Shown one piece after another: positions 1 to 12,249 of a stretch of 64,000 nt of DNA. Source of the DNA: Gerris lacustris. Its lineage: Eukaryota; Arthropoda; Insecta; Hemiptera; Gerridae. The stretch lies in contig OX578284.1 of NCBI GenBank assembly GCA_951217055.1, positions 27,554,187-27,618,186 on the forward strand, read 5' to 3'. Each line of letters begins with the position of its first letter. The stretch's first letter is position 1. The translations under genes and the position numbers were made by a program. Below the pieces are notes generated by a model, which was not told where the DNA came from, did not search any database, and worked only from the letters and a program-made list of their open reading frames with translations.

Positions 1-54
1 AATAAATATATTTTTGGCTCTAAATTAGAGTGCGCAGTTCCCCAAAAACTCTGA

Positions 55-230
55 AAAATAGTCTGCCAATTAGTGTGGCACATAGCTCCATCACATCCTA
101 CCCCGTAGTTCATTATGATGTTTTGCTTTTTGTATACTTACATCTTCGAAAGTACTGATCTGATTTTCAATTAATTTGGATGGTTTGTCGGCAGTTGCCC
201 GGTGAAGGCCCCAGATTAATTTAAACTATC
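55..230 (-). repeat. Fragment of dispersed repeat family A
   Basis: Starts with TGCCAATTAGTGTGGCACAT, the end shared with the copies at 1819, 7695 and 55085. It also contains the 'fragment TTTGGATGGTTTGTCG' also found near 11550. The other end is missing, so this is partial. Confidence 0.5.
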
Positions 231-299
231 TCAGCTTAATATATATGTTGCTTGCTAAATTGATACGGTTATTCATGAATATATAATTTAATTGAAAAT

Positions 300-982
<683 letters not shown>

Positions 983-1818
983 GACCGCACATATGTTAGT
1001 AATTATTAAATACGTGATAAAGTGGATTTGGCCGAAAAATGTAATATTAACCAAGAAACGCGTGATTTTTCATCCCCCTAAAAAGAGTACGTTACACTCC
1101 TACATAGATCATGCCAACTTTAGCAACTAGTTTCTATACCCTTAATAATACTTTAAAACAAACAGCCAGGCGAAATGGCTAAATATGAGTGGGATTTGTT
1201 GTCGAAAAAAAAATCGCCAAATTGTGTTGAAGCTCCGGGGAAAAAAGGAAGTGTTCTCCCACTTCCGCAAAGCCTACAATTGTTACATTTCAACGTGAAT
1301 TTATGTTTATAAGAGGATTTTGTCCCCTTTAAGTCGGAGAATAGGTAGGATGAAGGGAGAGGATAGTTCAAATACATTATGTATTATAGGGGGTCATAAT
1401 TTCAGAAAATATTACGACACTCTATACTTTTGGCTGGAGTTCGAGGTCAGCCTCGGTAGAGTAAAGATCGGCTCCGCGTAAAATCCTTTAAAAGCAAGGT
1501 TCTTAGTGGCATTACGGTTCTTAGCTCAGAAAATTGGCAAGTTAACGTGTCGGTGTTGACATTGTGAATTTTAAAATTTTATGCTTAGTGAGTTAGGTGC
1601 AATTATTAAAATAAAATTAGTGGATTTCACTATTTTTGGCCAGGTGAAAGAGAAAAGGTTTAGTTAAGATTATGAGGTTAAGGATTAGGAGATTATGAGG
1701 TTGTTTACAAACCTCCCTCCCCATCTGGGCTAAAAATAATGTGGCCATCAAACTTTCTTTTTCTTTTCATTATTGTTATTCTTATATTAAAAATCAAACA
1801 AGATCACAATCAAAATAG

Positions 1819-2388
1819 ACTGCCAATTGGTGTGGCACAAAGCTTCCTCGCATCCTATCACATACTTTATTGTTATATTAACATTAACATTATCGTTATA
1901 TTACTTTATTGTTATAATGTTTATTGCCTAAAACCATTAATAGTTTTAGCGATCTTTAACATTTCATAGCGGTGTCGCTGTAGGTTTTACTAAAAAATTG
2001 TATTTAAAAAAAATGTTTGTCTCATTGAATAGATGAAGTTTGATTTTTTTCCCGACCTAAAATTTCAATTTTAAATTTGAAGTTCACGTTTAAGTGAGCA
2101 TTACGCGTGAACGCTTGAACGGATTACGTTGTCCAACGAACTCGTCCTGGGCATTGGTAAAATGAACATGTCTACCAAATTTTATCAAAATCGGTGGACA
2201 TTTACTCAAGTTATCGTCGCACGTTTCATGATTCGCGGACACACAGACCGACAGACACGGAACCAAAAATGTTCCCTGATGTCTGAAACGGATTTCTGTC
2301 TTGGAATTTTTAAAATCGGAGGCATAAAACTTTTTCGTTCTCAAAAGTGAACACAATGCTTCCGTTACCTTCGGTAAACTCGGAAGCA
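1819..2388 (-). repeat. Dispersed repeat family A, near full-length copy
   Basis: Reverse orientation relative to 54532-55110, and matches it by eye over almost the whole length. One end is TGCCAATTGGTGTGGCAC. The other is a hairpin (CTTCCGTTACC-TTC-GGTAA-CGGAAG). It includes the CGACAGACACGGAACC segment, the complement of the GTCTGTCTGT microsatellite in other copies. No coding capacity. Class unknown. Confidence 0.75.
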
Positions 2389-3289
2389 ATCAAAATATAT
2401 TGTATATAAAAATTTATTCTATTGAAGATTGATTTAACATTTTAATAAAGGCATTATTATTAATTTTTCTCAGTGTAAAAAGTAAATTATACATAGAACC
2501 CTTATTTGAAATAAGTAAAGTTAAAATTATTTATAAATAATTACAAGATAAAAAGAACTTTTTATATACTACGTTTTTAAATTTTTTGTTGAATCATATG
2601 TAATGTTGATAATATAATTGTCATTTTTATATATAATTTTAGTGGAAAAAAAAATACATAGTTCCGAATTTATTTACTTCAAATAATAATGACAACCATC
2701 TAGAGAGCTGATTGATGTTAAACCTATAAAAGAACAAATCGTTGTACAACGCCTCACCAACACCGAATCTAAACCATGCCATTGATATGCCCCTGAGTAG
2801 GGACAGTAAGAGAAGAAAAATGTGATTAAGTAAAGAAGTACAGATGCAGAAAAATTAAACCTATGCCAAGGATACAAGTGTAAAGTAAACTAACCTGGTT
2901 GTCACACGTCAATTAATTTATTTCTTTGTTTACTTTTCGCTGTCATTCAATGTTTACCTCTTAATAAAAAATCACAATTTGAAACCCGTCAAAATGAAGA
3001 TCGTAAATATGGGATATGTCAAAACAAATAAAATAATTTGCGGATTTTTTCCGAACTAACTTTCCATACAGCAAAATTTGCTGAAAGGTGGCTAAAAGTA
3101 TTAAATTAATGCATTGTCATCCTGTTCTGAGCTATTCTAAAAGTTTCAAATGTTTAGCTACTCGGGAAGTTAGTTAAAAATCGATTGCAAGATTTGTACT
3201 GGACAAACAAACAAACTAACAAACAAGAAAACAAGCTAATAAAAACGTAGTAAAAAAGGTGTGACGTTACTTTGGCGGATTTAATGAAT
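2389..3289. other. Unassigned AT-rich sequence
   Basis: No gene recognised. The short minus-strand frame at 2674-2877 shows no domain and no codon bias, and looks like chance. Confidence 0.3.
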
Positions 3290-4720
3290 CTGATGACTGA
3301 AGTAAATTCAAGAGTATAAGAACTGAAGTGTCATCCATTGAAAACAGTGTTCACTCATTGAATGACCAAATGAATAAAACATGTGAAAGAATAAATAATT
3401 TGGAAAATAAAAATATGAAACTAGAGAGTCATGTCCAGCATTTGAAGGAAAAAATTGATAAACCAGGGGTTGCGGACTAGAAGTCAACAGAGGACCTGCG
3501 CAAGAAGAATATCGCGTTATACAATTTCCCTGAGAAATAAAATGAAGGAATGAGAGAATTAGAAGACTTATCATTAGATTAATTAATGATACCCTGGAAG
3601 TTAATCTTGAGATCGCTGAGGTGGACTGGATAGGACGTTTAGGAAAATAGTGGCTGTAAATAGACCAGTTTTAATAAAAATAATTTTCTGAGACGAAAAT
3701 TTCAAATTTTAAAACCGCCGTGGATTTCTAATTTTAATTAGTGGTGGACGGAAATATATGTAGGTACAACGGAAGAGCTAAAATGTATGCTACCTTTCAA
3801 CCATGCTATAGAACTCCAACCTGTTTCGTCAATGGAAGAATAATATTTAAATTATAAAGCACCAGAACTGTAAAGAACAAGAAATGAAAGACAGGAGGAA
3901 TAAGAAACGTCGTATTGAGCAGCAACAATGGATCATTTTTCGGCTCCACATCATCCACAGCAGAGAAACACTTAACACCGTCAAACGTTTGGAATTTTGA
4001 TGGTAGTGAAAAGAAATGTATCTTAAATTATGATATTATTAAGTTCTTCGAGAACAGAGGAGTAGGCGGAATAAATATCGGTTGGCACAAAATCTTGTTA
4101 ATGCTATTGTACAGTGACAATCTGGTTCTACTAAGCCCTCACTTGGAAACAGGCCCAAGATATGCTTAAAATCTTATCTGAATATTGTGACTCAAAAGGG
4201 TTAAAAGTTATTATCGTAAAAACTGAAGTCGTCGTTTTCTCACCCGGTGACCGAAGGAAGACCTAACGGCACTACTTTATAAGAAAAATATTATCCCAAT
4301 AGAGGATGCATACCTAGACGTAAAATTTCCCGCTTCAATTGTCTTTCTGAAATCAGCTGACAATTTTGTCAGTATAGCAGCTCTTGCGTCGGCAAAAGTG
4401 CTAGATATTTTACTTAAAGAACAGCTTGGAAACCAAACTACCACTTTTCAATTCGCTAATTAAAGCAACAAGCAACGCTGTGGTATAGTGCTGAAGTATG
4501 GGCGCCTAGATATACAAATAAGTTAGAGCGAGTTAAAATTTTTGAGCAAGTAAACTTTTATAAAAACATTTATCAGTGGCCCAGGACAACAAAAATGAAA
4601 GTAGACGCACTGAAAAGCATGGTGTCTCGGTGGATAAAACTCCTCGATTATGCCGGATTCGAGACTGCCTAAAGCTTGTTATAAGAGATTTGTCATGTGG
4701 GCTGAATCAAACCAGTCTAA
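3290..4720 (+). pseudogene. Decayed non-LTR (LINE) retrotransposon
   Basis: Seen in shifting frames: a coiled-coil ORF1-like stretch followed by RKKNIALYNFPE (about 3330-3650), typical of LINE ORF1-like proteins. Next comes an RT remnant (3990-4260) reading LLMLLYSDNLVLLSP, where YSDN replaces the catalytic YADD. The post-RT region follows (4480-4680: SAEVWAPRYTNKLERV). Many stops and frameshifts mean it is dead. Its RT segment resembles the minus-strand LINE at 5040-6345, so both likely come from one clade. An (A/T) tail region near 4750 may be the 3' end. Confidence 0.65.
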
Positions 4721-5039
4721 GTTGGAATTAACTGTGCATTCTCTTATTATTATAAAAAAATATATAACATAATTATAAAAAAAAGATCAAGCTTGATAGT
4801 AAAGTAAATACATTTTTTTTTTTAAAAGTAGAATTAAATGAAATGCAGCTAAAATTAAAAATTATAACTGTGCTTTACATCATGAGAGAACTGAAATATT
4901 TTTAACTACTTAACCGATAGTGGAAAAATCAATTTTTTTTTTTTTTCCGTTTTTCCCTCAAAAATTACAAGGAGAGAAAGAAAAGATTTGTATACATGTG
5001 CGGAGATGTGACTAGTGAGAAAATATTTTCTGATTAGAT

Positions 5040-6345
5040 TTACTGAATATGTATGGTTCTTATATCTATAGCCTGACAACAAAAATAATATAGGTTGGAA
5101 ATGAGCGAGGAGGATGGATTGTATAACAAGTGAACTAAAGAGAGAGATAGATATTGATGGATATATTTATGTCTAGGTTCACTATATGATGGGCATGAGA
5201 AAATAAGGTGTGACATGGAATCTTTATCTTGATTACAGGAAGGGCAGGTATTATCTGCTAAAAGTGTATGGGATGTTTTGAGAAAAATGTAACACATTTT
5301 AGGATTTGAGACTCGGATTCGGCTAAAGAATCTTTTTTTGGAAAAATTTAAAGGGGTGCTTAGGTAAGGTTCACTAAAAACAGGAAAGGATGAGATAGAG
5401 CGAAATAGTGGGGAATAAGAGCTATTTAGAGATGTTTCTACGTCTAAGCTATAAAGGTGATTTTCGTATTTAACTGAGACTATTGGCAGAGTTTTTAAAG
5501 GTAGTAAAATCCAGGTTGAAAAGATCCGATGAACCTATCTCATCCAAGAAGGCTTTGTACTGAGAGACCCAGTTGTATGATGATGAGTTAATGGGCTTTT
5601 TGTCAAGATCAGATAAAGATTGAAGACATAATCGAGGAAGACGAGATTCTGACATTTGTAAGATCTTAATTAGATAGTTAGTCATACTCTTAAAGACTTT
5701 TAAGGAGACTGAGCGTAGACCTGTTTCAAGACGAAGAAAATGGTGAGGAGAGGAACGCGGCCATAAAAACAAAGATTTAATTAATTTTTATTGAGCTGAA
5801 TCTAAAGGCTGAAGATACCTGGGGGCCCATATTTCAGAAGCATATAGTAAAGCTGATAAAACGATTGATTCATTGAGTCTTAAGATTGAGTCCATTGTAG
5901 AACATTTTCCTTAGACTAAAACAGATCTGGCTTTTGCAAGAGCAATGTTGCATTTAGAAACAAAATGTTTGGATGCTTGACTGAACTTATACCAGTTGAA
6001 GAAAGAGGGACTCCAAGGTATACAAAAGTCTTAACATAATCTAATGGTTCTGAGTTGTAGGTAAGCCTGCGTAGCTTTTTTGATTTGGGAGATTTCTTGA
6101 ACACCATAACTTTTATTTTGCTGGTATTAAGTTTAAGTGGGTTGAGGGTGCAGTATTCAAGAAGTAAATCCAAAATCTCTTGTGCGTCCGTCCAAGACAA
6201 GGCAAAGATAGCAATATCGTCAGCATAAAGAAGCATTAATAGACGTTTAACTAGTGATAATTTAATTCCTTTAAAGCCCTTAGAGTGAAAGAAATGTACT
6301 ATATCAGAGATGAATAAGCAAAATTTATATTTAGGTATTTTGGGT
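5040..6345 (-). pseudogene. 5'-truncated LINE remnant with RT YADD motif
   Basis: Minus-strand frames in order: FCLFISDIVHFF then LLMLLYADDIAIFALSW (RT palm, catalytic YADD intact, about 6180-6340), and VYLGVPLSSTG; then the C-terminal domain with a CPSC...HLIFSCPSY zinc-knuckle-like motif near 5210. The frame changes at least twice (near 5916 and 5470), and the 5' part, including the endonuclease, is missing. Non-functional. Clade (Jockey/CR1-like) not settled. Confidence 0.75.
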
Positions 6346-7230
6346 TGATGAAGCTTATTTGAGGCATCCCGTATAGAAATGGAAAAACTGACAAATATAA
6401 TGGATATATAATTAAAGTGTTTCCTGTATATTGATAAAAATTTCATTATTTATGGATACTTTTTCATTTCATACTCTCTCGAAAAACCAGATACGCTATA
6501 CGCTACATCGAAGCCCAGTTAATCTACGACAGATACATACGCCTAAGATTCGCAAAATCGAACTGTATACAGCTGTGTCTCAAAATAGAGAACTGAAGAT
6601 TGAAAATGTACTAAGAGAAAACTTATGAAATGAAGAAGTATTCATAATTGGTGCATTTTTTTATCAACCTACAGAAAAGACTTTAATTATATGTGCCAGT
6701 TTTTTCATTTCTATACATGATGCCCCAGATCTTCTACATCAAACTAGATAACACTACATAATCTTAAGTAATTATTATGAAACAAATTATTTTTTAATCT
6801 TTTTCTGAATCCTAAATTATATCTTATATTTTTTTTAAAAAAAAAATGTAGGCTAAAATAATCACTTTAAAGGTCACTAAAAAACAAATTAATTTTTAAA
6901 ATATCGTTTTAATCATTACATTTTATCCTTCATAATTTCAGAACTAGGGTAAATTTCCTCTTAATTTTACAAGACTATCTCTAATTTATTTCTCACTTAG
7001 TTAAGCCTAAATAGCTCATTAATCCGATTACTTGATGAATCCTCTTATTCAGTTTTTTGGTTGTAAAATATGACCCTATCCTTCCTCTCTCCCCCACTTA
7101 CAAAATAAAGTCAAGGGTAAACTTGAATTACTTTTGTAATTTCATTTTCATCATTTTGCCCCATTTTCAAATTTTCTCTTTTCTCAAGGATACTTTGACT
7201 TGAATTAATTATTTATAAATATTCCATATT
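6346..7230. other. Unassigned AT-rich sequence
   Basis: No domain recognised. A 65-codon frame at 6431-6628 (+) shows no similarity that I can name and is likely chance. Confidence 0.3.
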
Positions 7231-7231
7231 A

Positions 7232-7735
7232 TCAGATGGAATGAGTAAAATATTCTTCCACTTACTGCGGCACATAGCTTACTCGCATCTTATAACGTAC
7301 TTGCTATGCTTTTACAGCCCATTATTGTCTAATTTCTAATTTATTTAAGTGTCCCCCCGTGTTTTGATTTCGAGCTTACCAAAGGTTACGGAAGCTATGG
7401 GATCGTTCTGAAGAACGAAATTTTTTTCTCTCCGATTTCAGAAATTTCAAGATTGAAATCTGTTTTAGACATCAGGGATCAAGTATGGTCCTGTGTCTGT
7501 CTGTCATTCAATGTTTGCGAACCAACATACCTTAGAAACTACTCAAACCTTAAAACTACCGAAATTTGGACCAACAATTTCATTACAATTATACTACATT
7601 TATATAAGTATAAAAATAATATTATTATTTTTAATTTAAATTGTAATGATCAGTATTGTATTAATGACTAAGTGTAACTAATTAAAATAACCATCTCACT
7701 AATTAGTGTAACACGTAGCTTCCACGCGTCCTATT
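7232..7735 (+). repeat. Broken copies of repeat family A
   Basis: Three pieces: 7245-7320 (GGCACATAGCTTACTCGCAT), 7372-7560 (TTACCAAAGGTTACGGAAGC, then CATCAGGGATCA and GTGTCTGTCTGTC), and 7690-7735 (AATTAGTGTAACACGTAGCT). The order suggests at least two overlapping insertions. The short ORF 7453-7671 sits in this repeat and is not a gene. Confidence 0.55.
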
Positions 7736-8229
7736 ATTCCAATACGACAAATAGTCACATACGAATCGTATTGTGGATTAAATTTTAACTGTTTCGATTT
7801 CCAGTGAGTGTCACACTTATTTTTAATTAATATTGAATGTACACAGACGATTGAAATCAAAATGAGACTATCTGCTTTTATTAATTATAAATAAGATTCA
7901 CAAAATCTATAAAAAGTCGAAGTGCATTTTTCCAAGGGAATATACCTTTTAGTTTAGTACGGTGTGCCTTTGAGTCGTAAATCATACTATTGGTGGAATC
8001 GGTCATTTTAAAAAAGTTTAAATAATATTATTTATCAAAATAGTGGAGTCTACTGTATAAATGCATATGGCAGAAGAAGTTATCTCTCGATAGATTTACA
8101 TCCCTGTCTACGTTGTTACTATTCATAAGCCACTACGGTCATGGTCAAAACAATTACACCAATTTATTCAAAGTACGTTCTTTGGATTGAATCTAGCTCT
8201 GTTTTGCCTGTACAAACTCTCTTATCTCT

Positions 8230-8805
8230 CCCTGCTCTCTATCTCTGTCGAGATGTCACTTGCAGGTGTTAATTCACCACTCACCCAACCCCTAAGTGCA
8301 GATTCCCACGCTAAAATGTAAAGAGGCATCCGTGGCTCATCAAAGAGGGGAAATCCCGGAGTCCTCCGTAAAATTCAACGTTCCCCCGAACACGTCAAAA
8401 GTTCCCTCGAACTTTGAAGTACTCCCCCCTCCCCATTTTAGGAAAAGGTGGGGTAAGGGGAGTGAATCCGTTGATAGCTTTGTGGTCGCGGGGAAATTTC
8501 CCTGTCGAGATTGCCGCCGTTTGAATTTTGCGGAGGTGGAATCGAAGCTTCTTCGTACATATAAACCGAAAACCTCTCATCTCATAAATATACATCCAAC
8601 CGAAAACCGGAGGCTCGTCTCTTCTCTTTACAAATACGACAAATTATTAGATCCAGAATCCCTATACAACACTAGCCCGCCTGCAAAACCAACTGAATTA
8701 CTATTCTGGGTATATTCCCTAGCAATGTACATTTTCAATTCTAAAAAAAAGAAAAAATTATATATATTCAACCCTTTACACTCAAGAGGGTTTGTATTCA
8801 AATAA
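8230..8805 (+). other. GC-richer block with a 169-codon open frame of unknown nature
   Basis: The base composition rises sharply against its surroundings. A frame at 8296-8805 starts MQIPTLKCKEAS and ends in a K-rich, IF-rich tail. It has no recognisable domain and shares its DNA with open frames on the other strand. It contains CATATAAACC (around 8558), which could be a TATA element. It could be a solo LTR or a fragment of an unidentified element. A host gene is possible but unsupported. Confidence 0.25.
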
Positions 8806-9389
8806 ATATAGATAAAAGGGAATAAAAATTTAAATAAAATAAAAGAGAAAGGAACCCCATTGTTCGAAATTTCAATTTCAAACACAAGAACACAACAGGT
8901 TCTGATAATTAATAAATCTGAAATAATAAATTATATAAAGAAAATAAATTGCATGATTCCAAGTTGTTTGTATTATATAATATAATGTACAATTCAAAAC
9001 AACCAATCCAAGTTCTTGGTATTCAAAAATGTTATAAATAAAAAAAATAATAAATAACTATGGCGGTTTTCAATTTTAAAAATTTGCAATGGACATAGTA
9101 CAAGGGTACTCCCAAAGAACTATTACACTAACCTAAAAAATGTTTGCAAAGAAGGGATAATTGTCTAAAAAATTTAAAATATTTTAACCAAAACAACAAC
9201 AAAATAAAATCACAAGCAGGATTCAAAGATAAAATGAAGAGTCATTACATATACTCCTAAAAATAATAATAATGACAAAATGTGACACCTTATATTATTA
9301 AATTAAAATGAACTAAGGCAGTGTGTATTTCATTTTTATCTTGGAAACAAGATTTGTCATCGTTAAGTTACTTATATATATATGTTGTA

Positions 9390-9806
9390 CTTTTTTGTGT
9401 GGGTTCGGTCTTTTTAGGGTAGATAATAATTGAACATTTACTTTCAAAAACGGCTATATTTCGACCATTAACGGTCATCTTCAGGCCTAAAAACATCGAA
9501 ATAAATCTGTAATATTTATCTTTAATAACATATATAATTAATAAGTTAAAAACAATCTACATTAGCATTTATAATTGAGGTTTTTATAATAAAAACAAAA
9601 CAAATATAAGAAATCTTACCTTGGATTGAAACTGTAAAATTATTAACATAATTTAAAAAACTGGATTAATATCACCTATTTAGGTTCGTCACTATTTGTC
9701 AAACAATATATCACATAAAAATGTATCTTATACAATAATATAACAATAAAATTAACAGAAATAAAATTATTATCTACCCTAAAAAGACCGAACCCACACA
9801 AAAAAG
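9390..9806. mobile_element. Non-autonomous inverted-repeat element with TA flanks
   Basis: Termini CTTTTTTGTGTGGGTTCGGT (9390) and its complement (ending 9806) form inverted repeats of about 40 bp, flanked by TA on both sides. That fits a Tc1/mariner-type MITE. The interior has no ORF. Just inside the left end, on the minus strand, is a hammerhead-like core (9459-9484). Confidence 0.6.
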
Positions 9807-10540
9807 TATTAAAATAAATTAGGGACAGAGGAAGAAGACAAACTATATATATGTTGTTTTTTTATGCTTATTTAAATATAAAACATTAACTAAAAAAATT
9901 ATATTTCCTCATGAAGAAAAAGTGTTACATGATCACGTGTTTTCACTATGAGCATATAATAAAAATGGGTTTTAAGTAGAGTTGTAAAATATTTTAATTA
10001 AAATGTTATGCGTCTAAATAGGGTTCTTTCTTTGCAGAAACCTTATTGCTGTTAGGAAGAGGAGAGATTTGGAGTTAATTTATTTGACAACATATAATAT
10101 GCTACAGTAAGAAAAATGTATTACACCCCTTCTAATTTTTACAAATCGCACATTTTCATTCACAATATGCTATACACACGTGCACTACCTTTGGGTATTT
10201 AAAATTGCTTTCTAATGTCCACTTACGTCTTTTACACAACTAAGTAAATTTTGTTCAGAGAAAAAAGTGTACTCTTATAGCTTTGCTAGTTTTTTCCTGG
10301 TAACAAAATAGCTATCATTAGAACAGTTGGAATAGATAGAACTGAGTTCTACCTGAACTCCAATAATTTACTTTTGTCTAAAAATAATCCTAATCAATCC
10401 TTAGATAATCCTTGTAGTTGGTGCTAAACTTTCCGCACATAACCATCTCAACTTACTTTACTTACTTGACCACTCAACCAAAATATCTCGTTTTCTTTCT
10501 TATTCTGTATTATTCATATTATATTGTTTATTATCCCTTA
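9807..10540. other. Unassigned AT-rich sequence
   Basis: No gene, RNA or repeat structure recognised. Confidence 0.3.
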
Positions 10541-10557
10541 ATGAATTATAATATTTT

Positions 10558-10690
10558 ACTTTAAATCAAATTATAATTATCAATAACTACGGGAGACATA
10601 CAGAGAAAAATAGACACCCGCACCGGGACTTGAACCACGGGTCCTCCTATTAATCCGTTATAGGTGCTCTTGCCATAATTTGATTTAAAG
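10558..10690 (-). repeat. tRNA-like SINE copy, truncated, minus strand
   Basis: Reverse complement of most of the tRNA-like unit at 10933-11012 and its 3' flank (CGGGAGACATACAGAG). The B box is present, but the copy breaks off inside the A-box region at about 10675. It is followed by the same ATTTGATTTAAAGTAA tail that follows the + copy. Confidence 0.6.
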
Positions 10691-10932
10691 TAACATTTAT
10701 CTTTCCGTAGTATGAATACTACCAAAACTTAAAAATTTGAAATTCTAATAGATTGTGCTAGGTACAGGTACTAATTGAGTGCTTTATAATTACAAGCGTT
10801 AATTCTCTATCTAGTTCTATTGCCGTGAATATTTGGCTTGCTAGATTTGTAGAAAAGATGGAAAGCTTGGATTCGGAGAATTTGTATCGGTAACGACAGA
10901 GAAAAATCATTCTCCCAAAAAAAATCATTTTT

Positions 10933-11125
10933 CTGTATAGCTCAGTTGGTAAGAGCACCTGTAACGGATTAATAGGAGGACCCGTGGTTCAAGTCCCGGT
11001 GCGGGGGTCTATTTTTCTCTGTATGTCTCCCGTAGTTATTGATAATTATAATTTGATTTAAAGTAAAATTTATCTTTCCGTAGTATGAATACTACCAAAA
11101 CTTAAAAATTTGAATTATAATAATA
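10933..11125 (+). repeat. tRNA-derived SINE with A and B boxes
   Basis: Contains a Pol III A box TAGCTCAGTTGG (10937-10948) and a B box GGTTCAAGTCC (10985-10995) at tRNA-like spacing. D and anticodon stems can be drawn. No acceptor stem pairs, so this is not a functional tRNA. A tail with TATCTTTCCGTAGTATGAAT follows and is repeated after the minus-strand copy. Together the two copies make an inverted pair of about 0.5 kb. Confidence 0.65.
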
Positions 11126-11201
11126 AATATGTAATTTTAAGTTGTTTATATTAACAGGAAAATTATTTTAAATTAATTTCAATTATAATATTACTTTTTT
11201 T

Positions 11202-11660
11202 GCTTCCAAGCTTTCTGAAGGAAACGGAATCTATGTGATCGTTCTGAAGAACGAAACATTTTTATGTCCACGATTTCAAAAAATTCAAGACAGAAATCCA
11301 TTTCACACCATAAGGGAACATTTTTTGTTCCGTGTCTGTCTGTCAGTCCGTCGGTGTGTCAGTATTACTGCGTGCCAACATATCTTAAAAACTGCTCGTT
11401 CGCTTTCATTGAAATTTGGATAGTAGCTCATAATTAGCCCATATTGATTTCAACCTTCAGCGCCCATTCCTTTCTCTTTCACATGCGCGCATATACATAC
11501 TTATATTAACACCTTTATCTTTAAAAGTACTCATCTGATTCTTATGAAATTTGGATGGTTTGTCAAAAGTAGCCCGCAGATTAATTTCAACCGTCCAATT
11601 TCAAGCGTTCTTAAATATTTAAGTTGAGAGCATCATATTAATTTCAAATCTTTCAAATAT
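11202..11660 (+). repeat. Repeat family A copy, diverged
   Basis: Begins GCTTCCAAGCTTTCTGAAGG (hairpin end), then GATCGTTCTGAAGAACGAA, the CATAAGGGAACA segment and GTGTCTGTCTGTC. It runs into the TGAAATTTGGATGG segment shared with the copy at 62454. The small frame at 11235-11423 lies inside it and is not a gene. Confidence 0.6.
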
Positions 11661-12245
11661 TACAAGGAAAACCATTTATAGTTACAAAATACTCAGTAAA
11701 TTACTTTTTCTGAGTCATCTCAGAACAGTGGCGAACATAGCGCCCTGCCGCCAGACGTGGGGCTGCTCTAGAGGGCCACCGAAAAAATGAGTAACCAATA
11801 ATATGTAATAATAAAAATTTAAAAAATCTCTCTGTGGGTGGAATTAATTTAATAAAATTATTTTTGGGAGATAAAAATAAATAAGAAATAAAACAAATAA
11901 AAGTTTAAATCGGAGTTGAAAATGTTACGGTTTAGAGCAGGGGACTCCAAACTACAGCCCGTAAGACGTTTTCATTCGGACCGCCGAGCAATGAAAGACT
12001 TTAACAAATGAACCTAAACAATGCAAAGTTATAAGTTCTCCACCATCAAATGCCATTTCAAACATTATAAAAGATCAGCACGAATCTTATAAAAGTTTTT
12101 TTGGCCAAAATAGATATGGTTTATGAGCTTATTATACATATACCCTACCATTGTAAAGTCCGATAGCTGAATGTTGCTTATTTCATCCGGCCCGCTATTG
12201 CCCATCTTATCCACACCCAGCCCTTCAACCAAAAAGATTAGAGAC
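11661..12245. other. Unassigned sequence
   Basis: No ORF or known family. The stretch 11715-11775 and the one near 11940-12210 look like pieces of old transposons (CCGCTATTGCCC, AGGGGACTCCAAACT), but I cannot name them. Confidence 0.25.
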
Positions 12246-12249
12246 CCAT

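Noticed and set aside
10933..11012. A functional tRNA gene
   Set aside because: A and B boxes are present, but the acceptor stem does not pair, the T stem has a mismatch and the anticodon loop is irregular; better as a SINE head.
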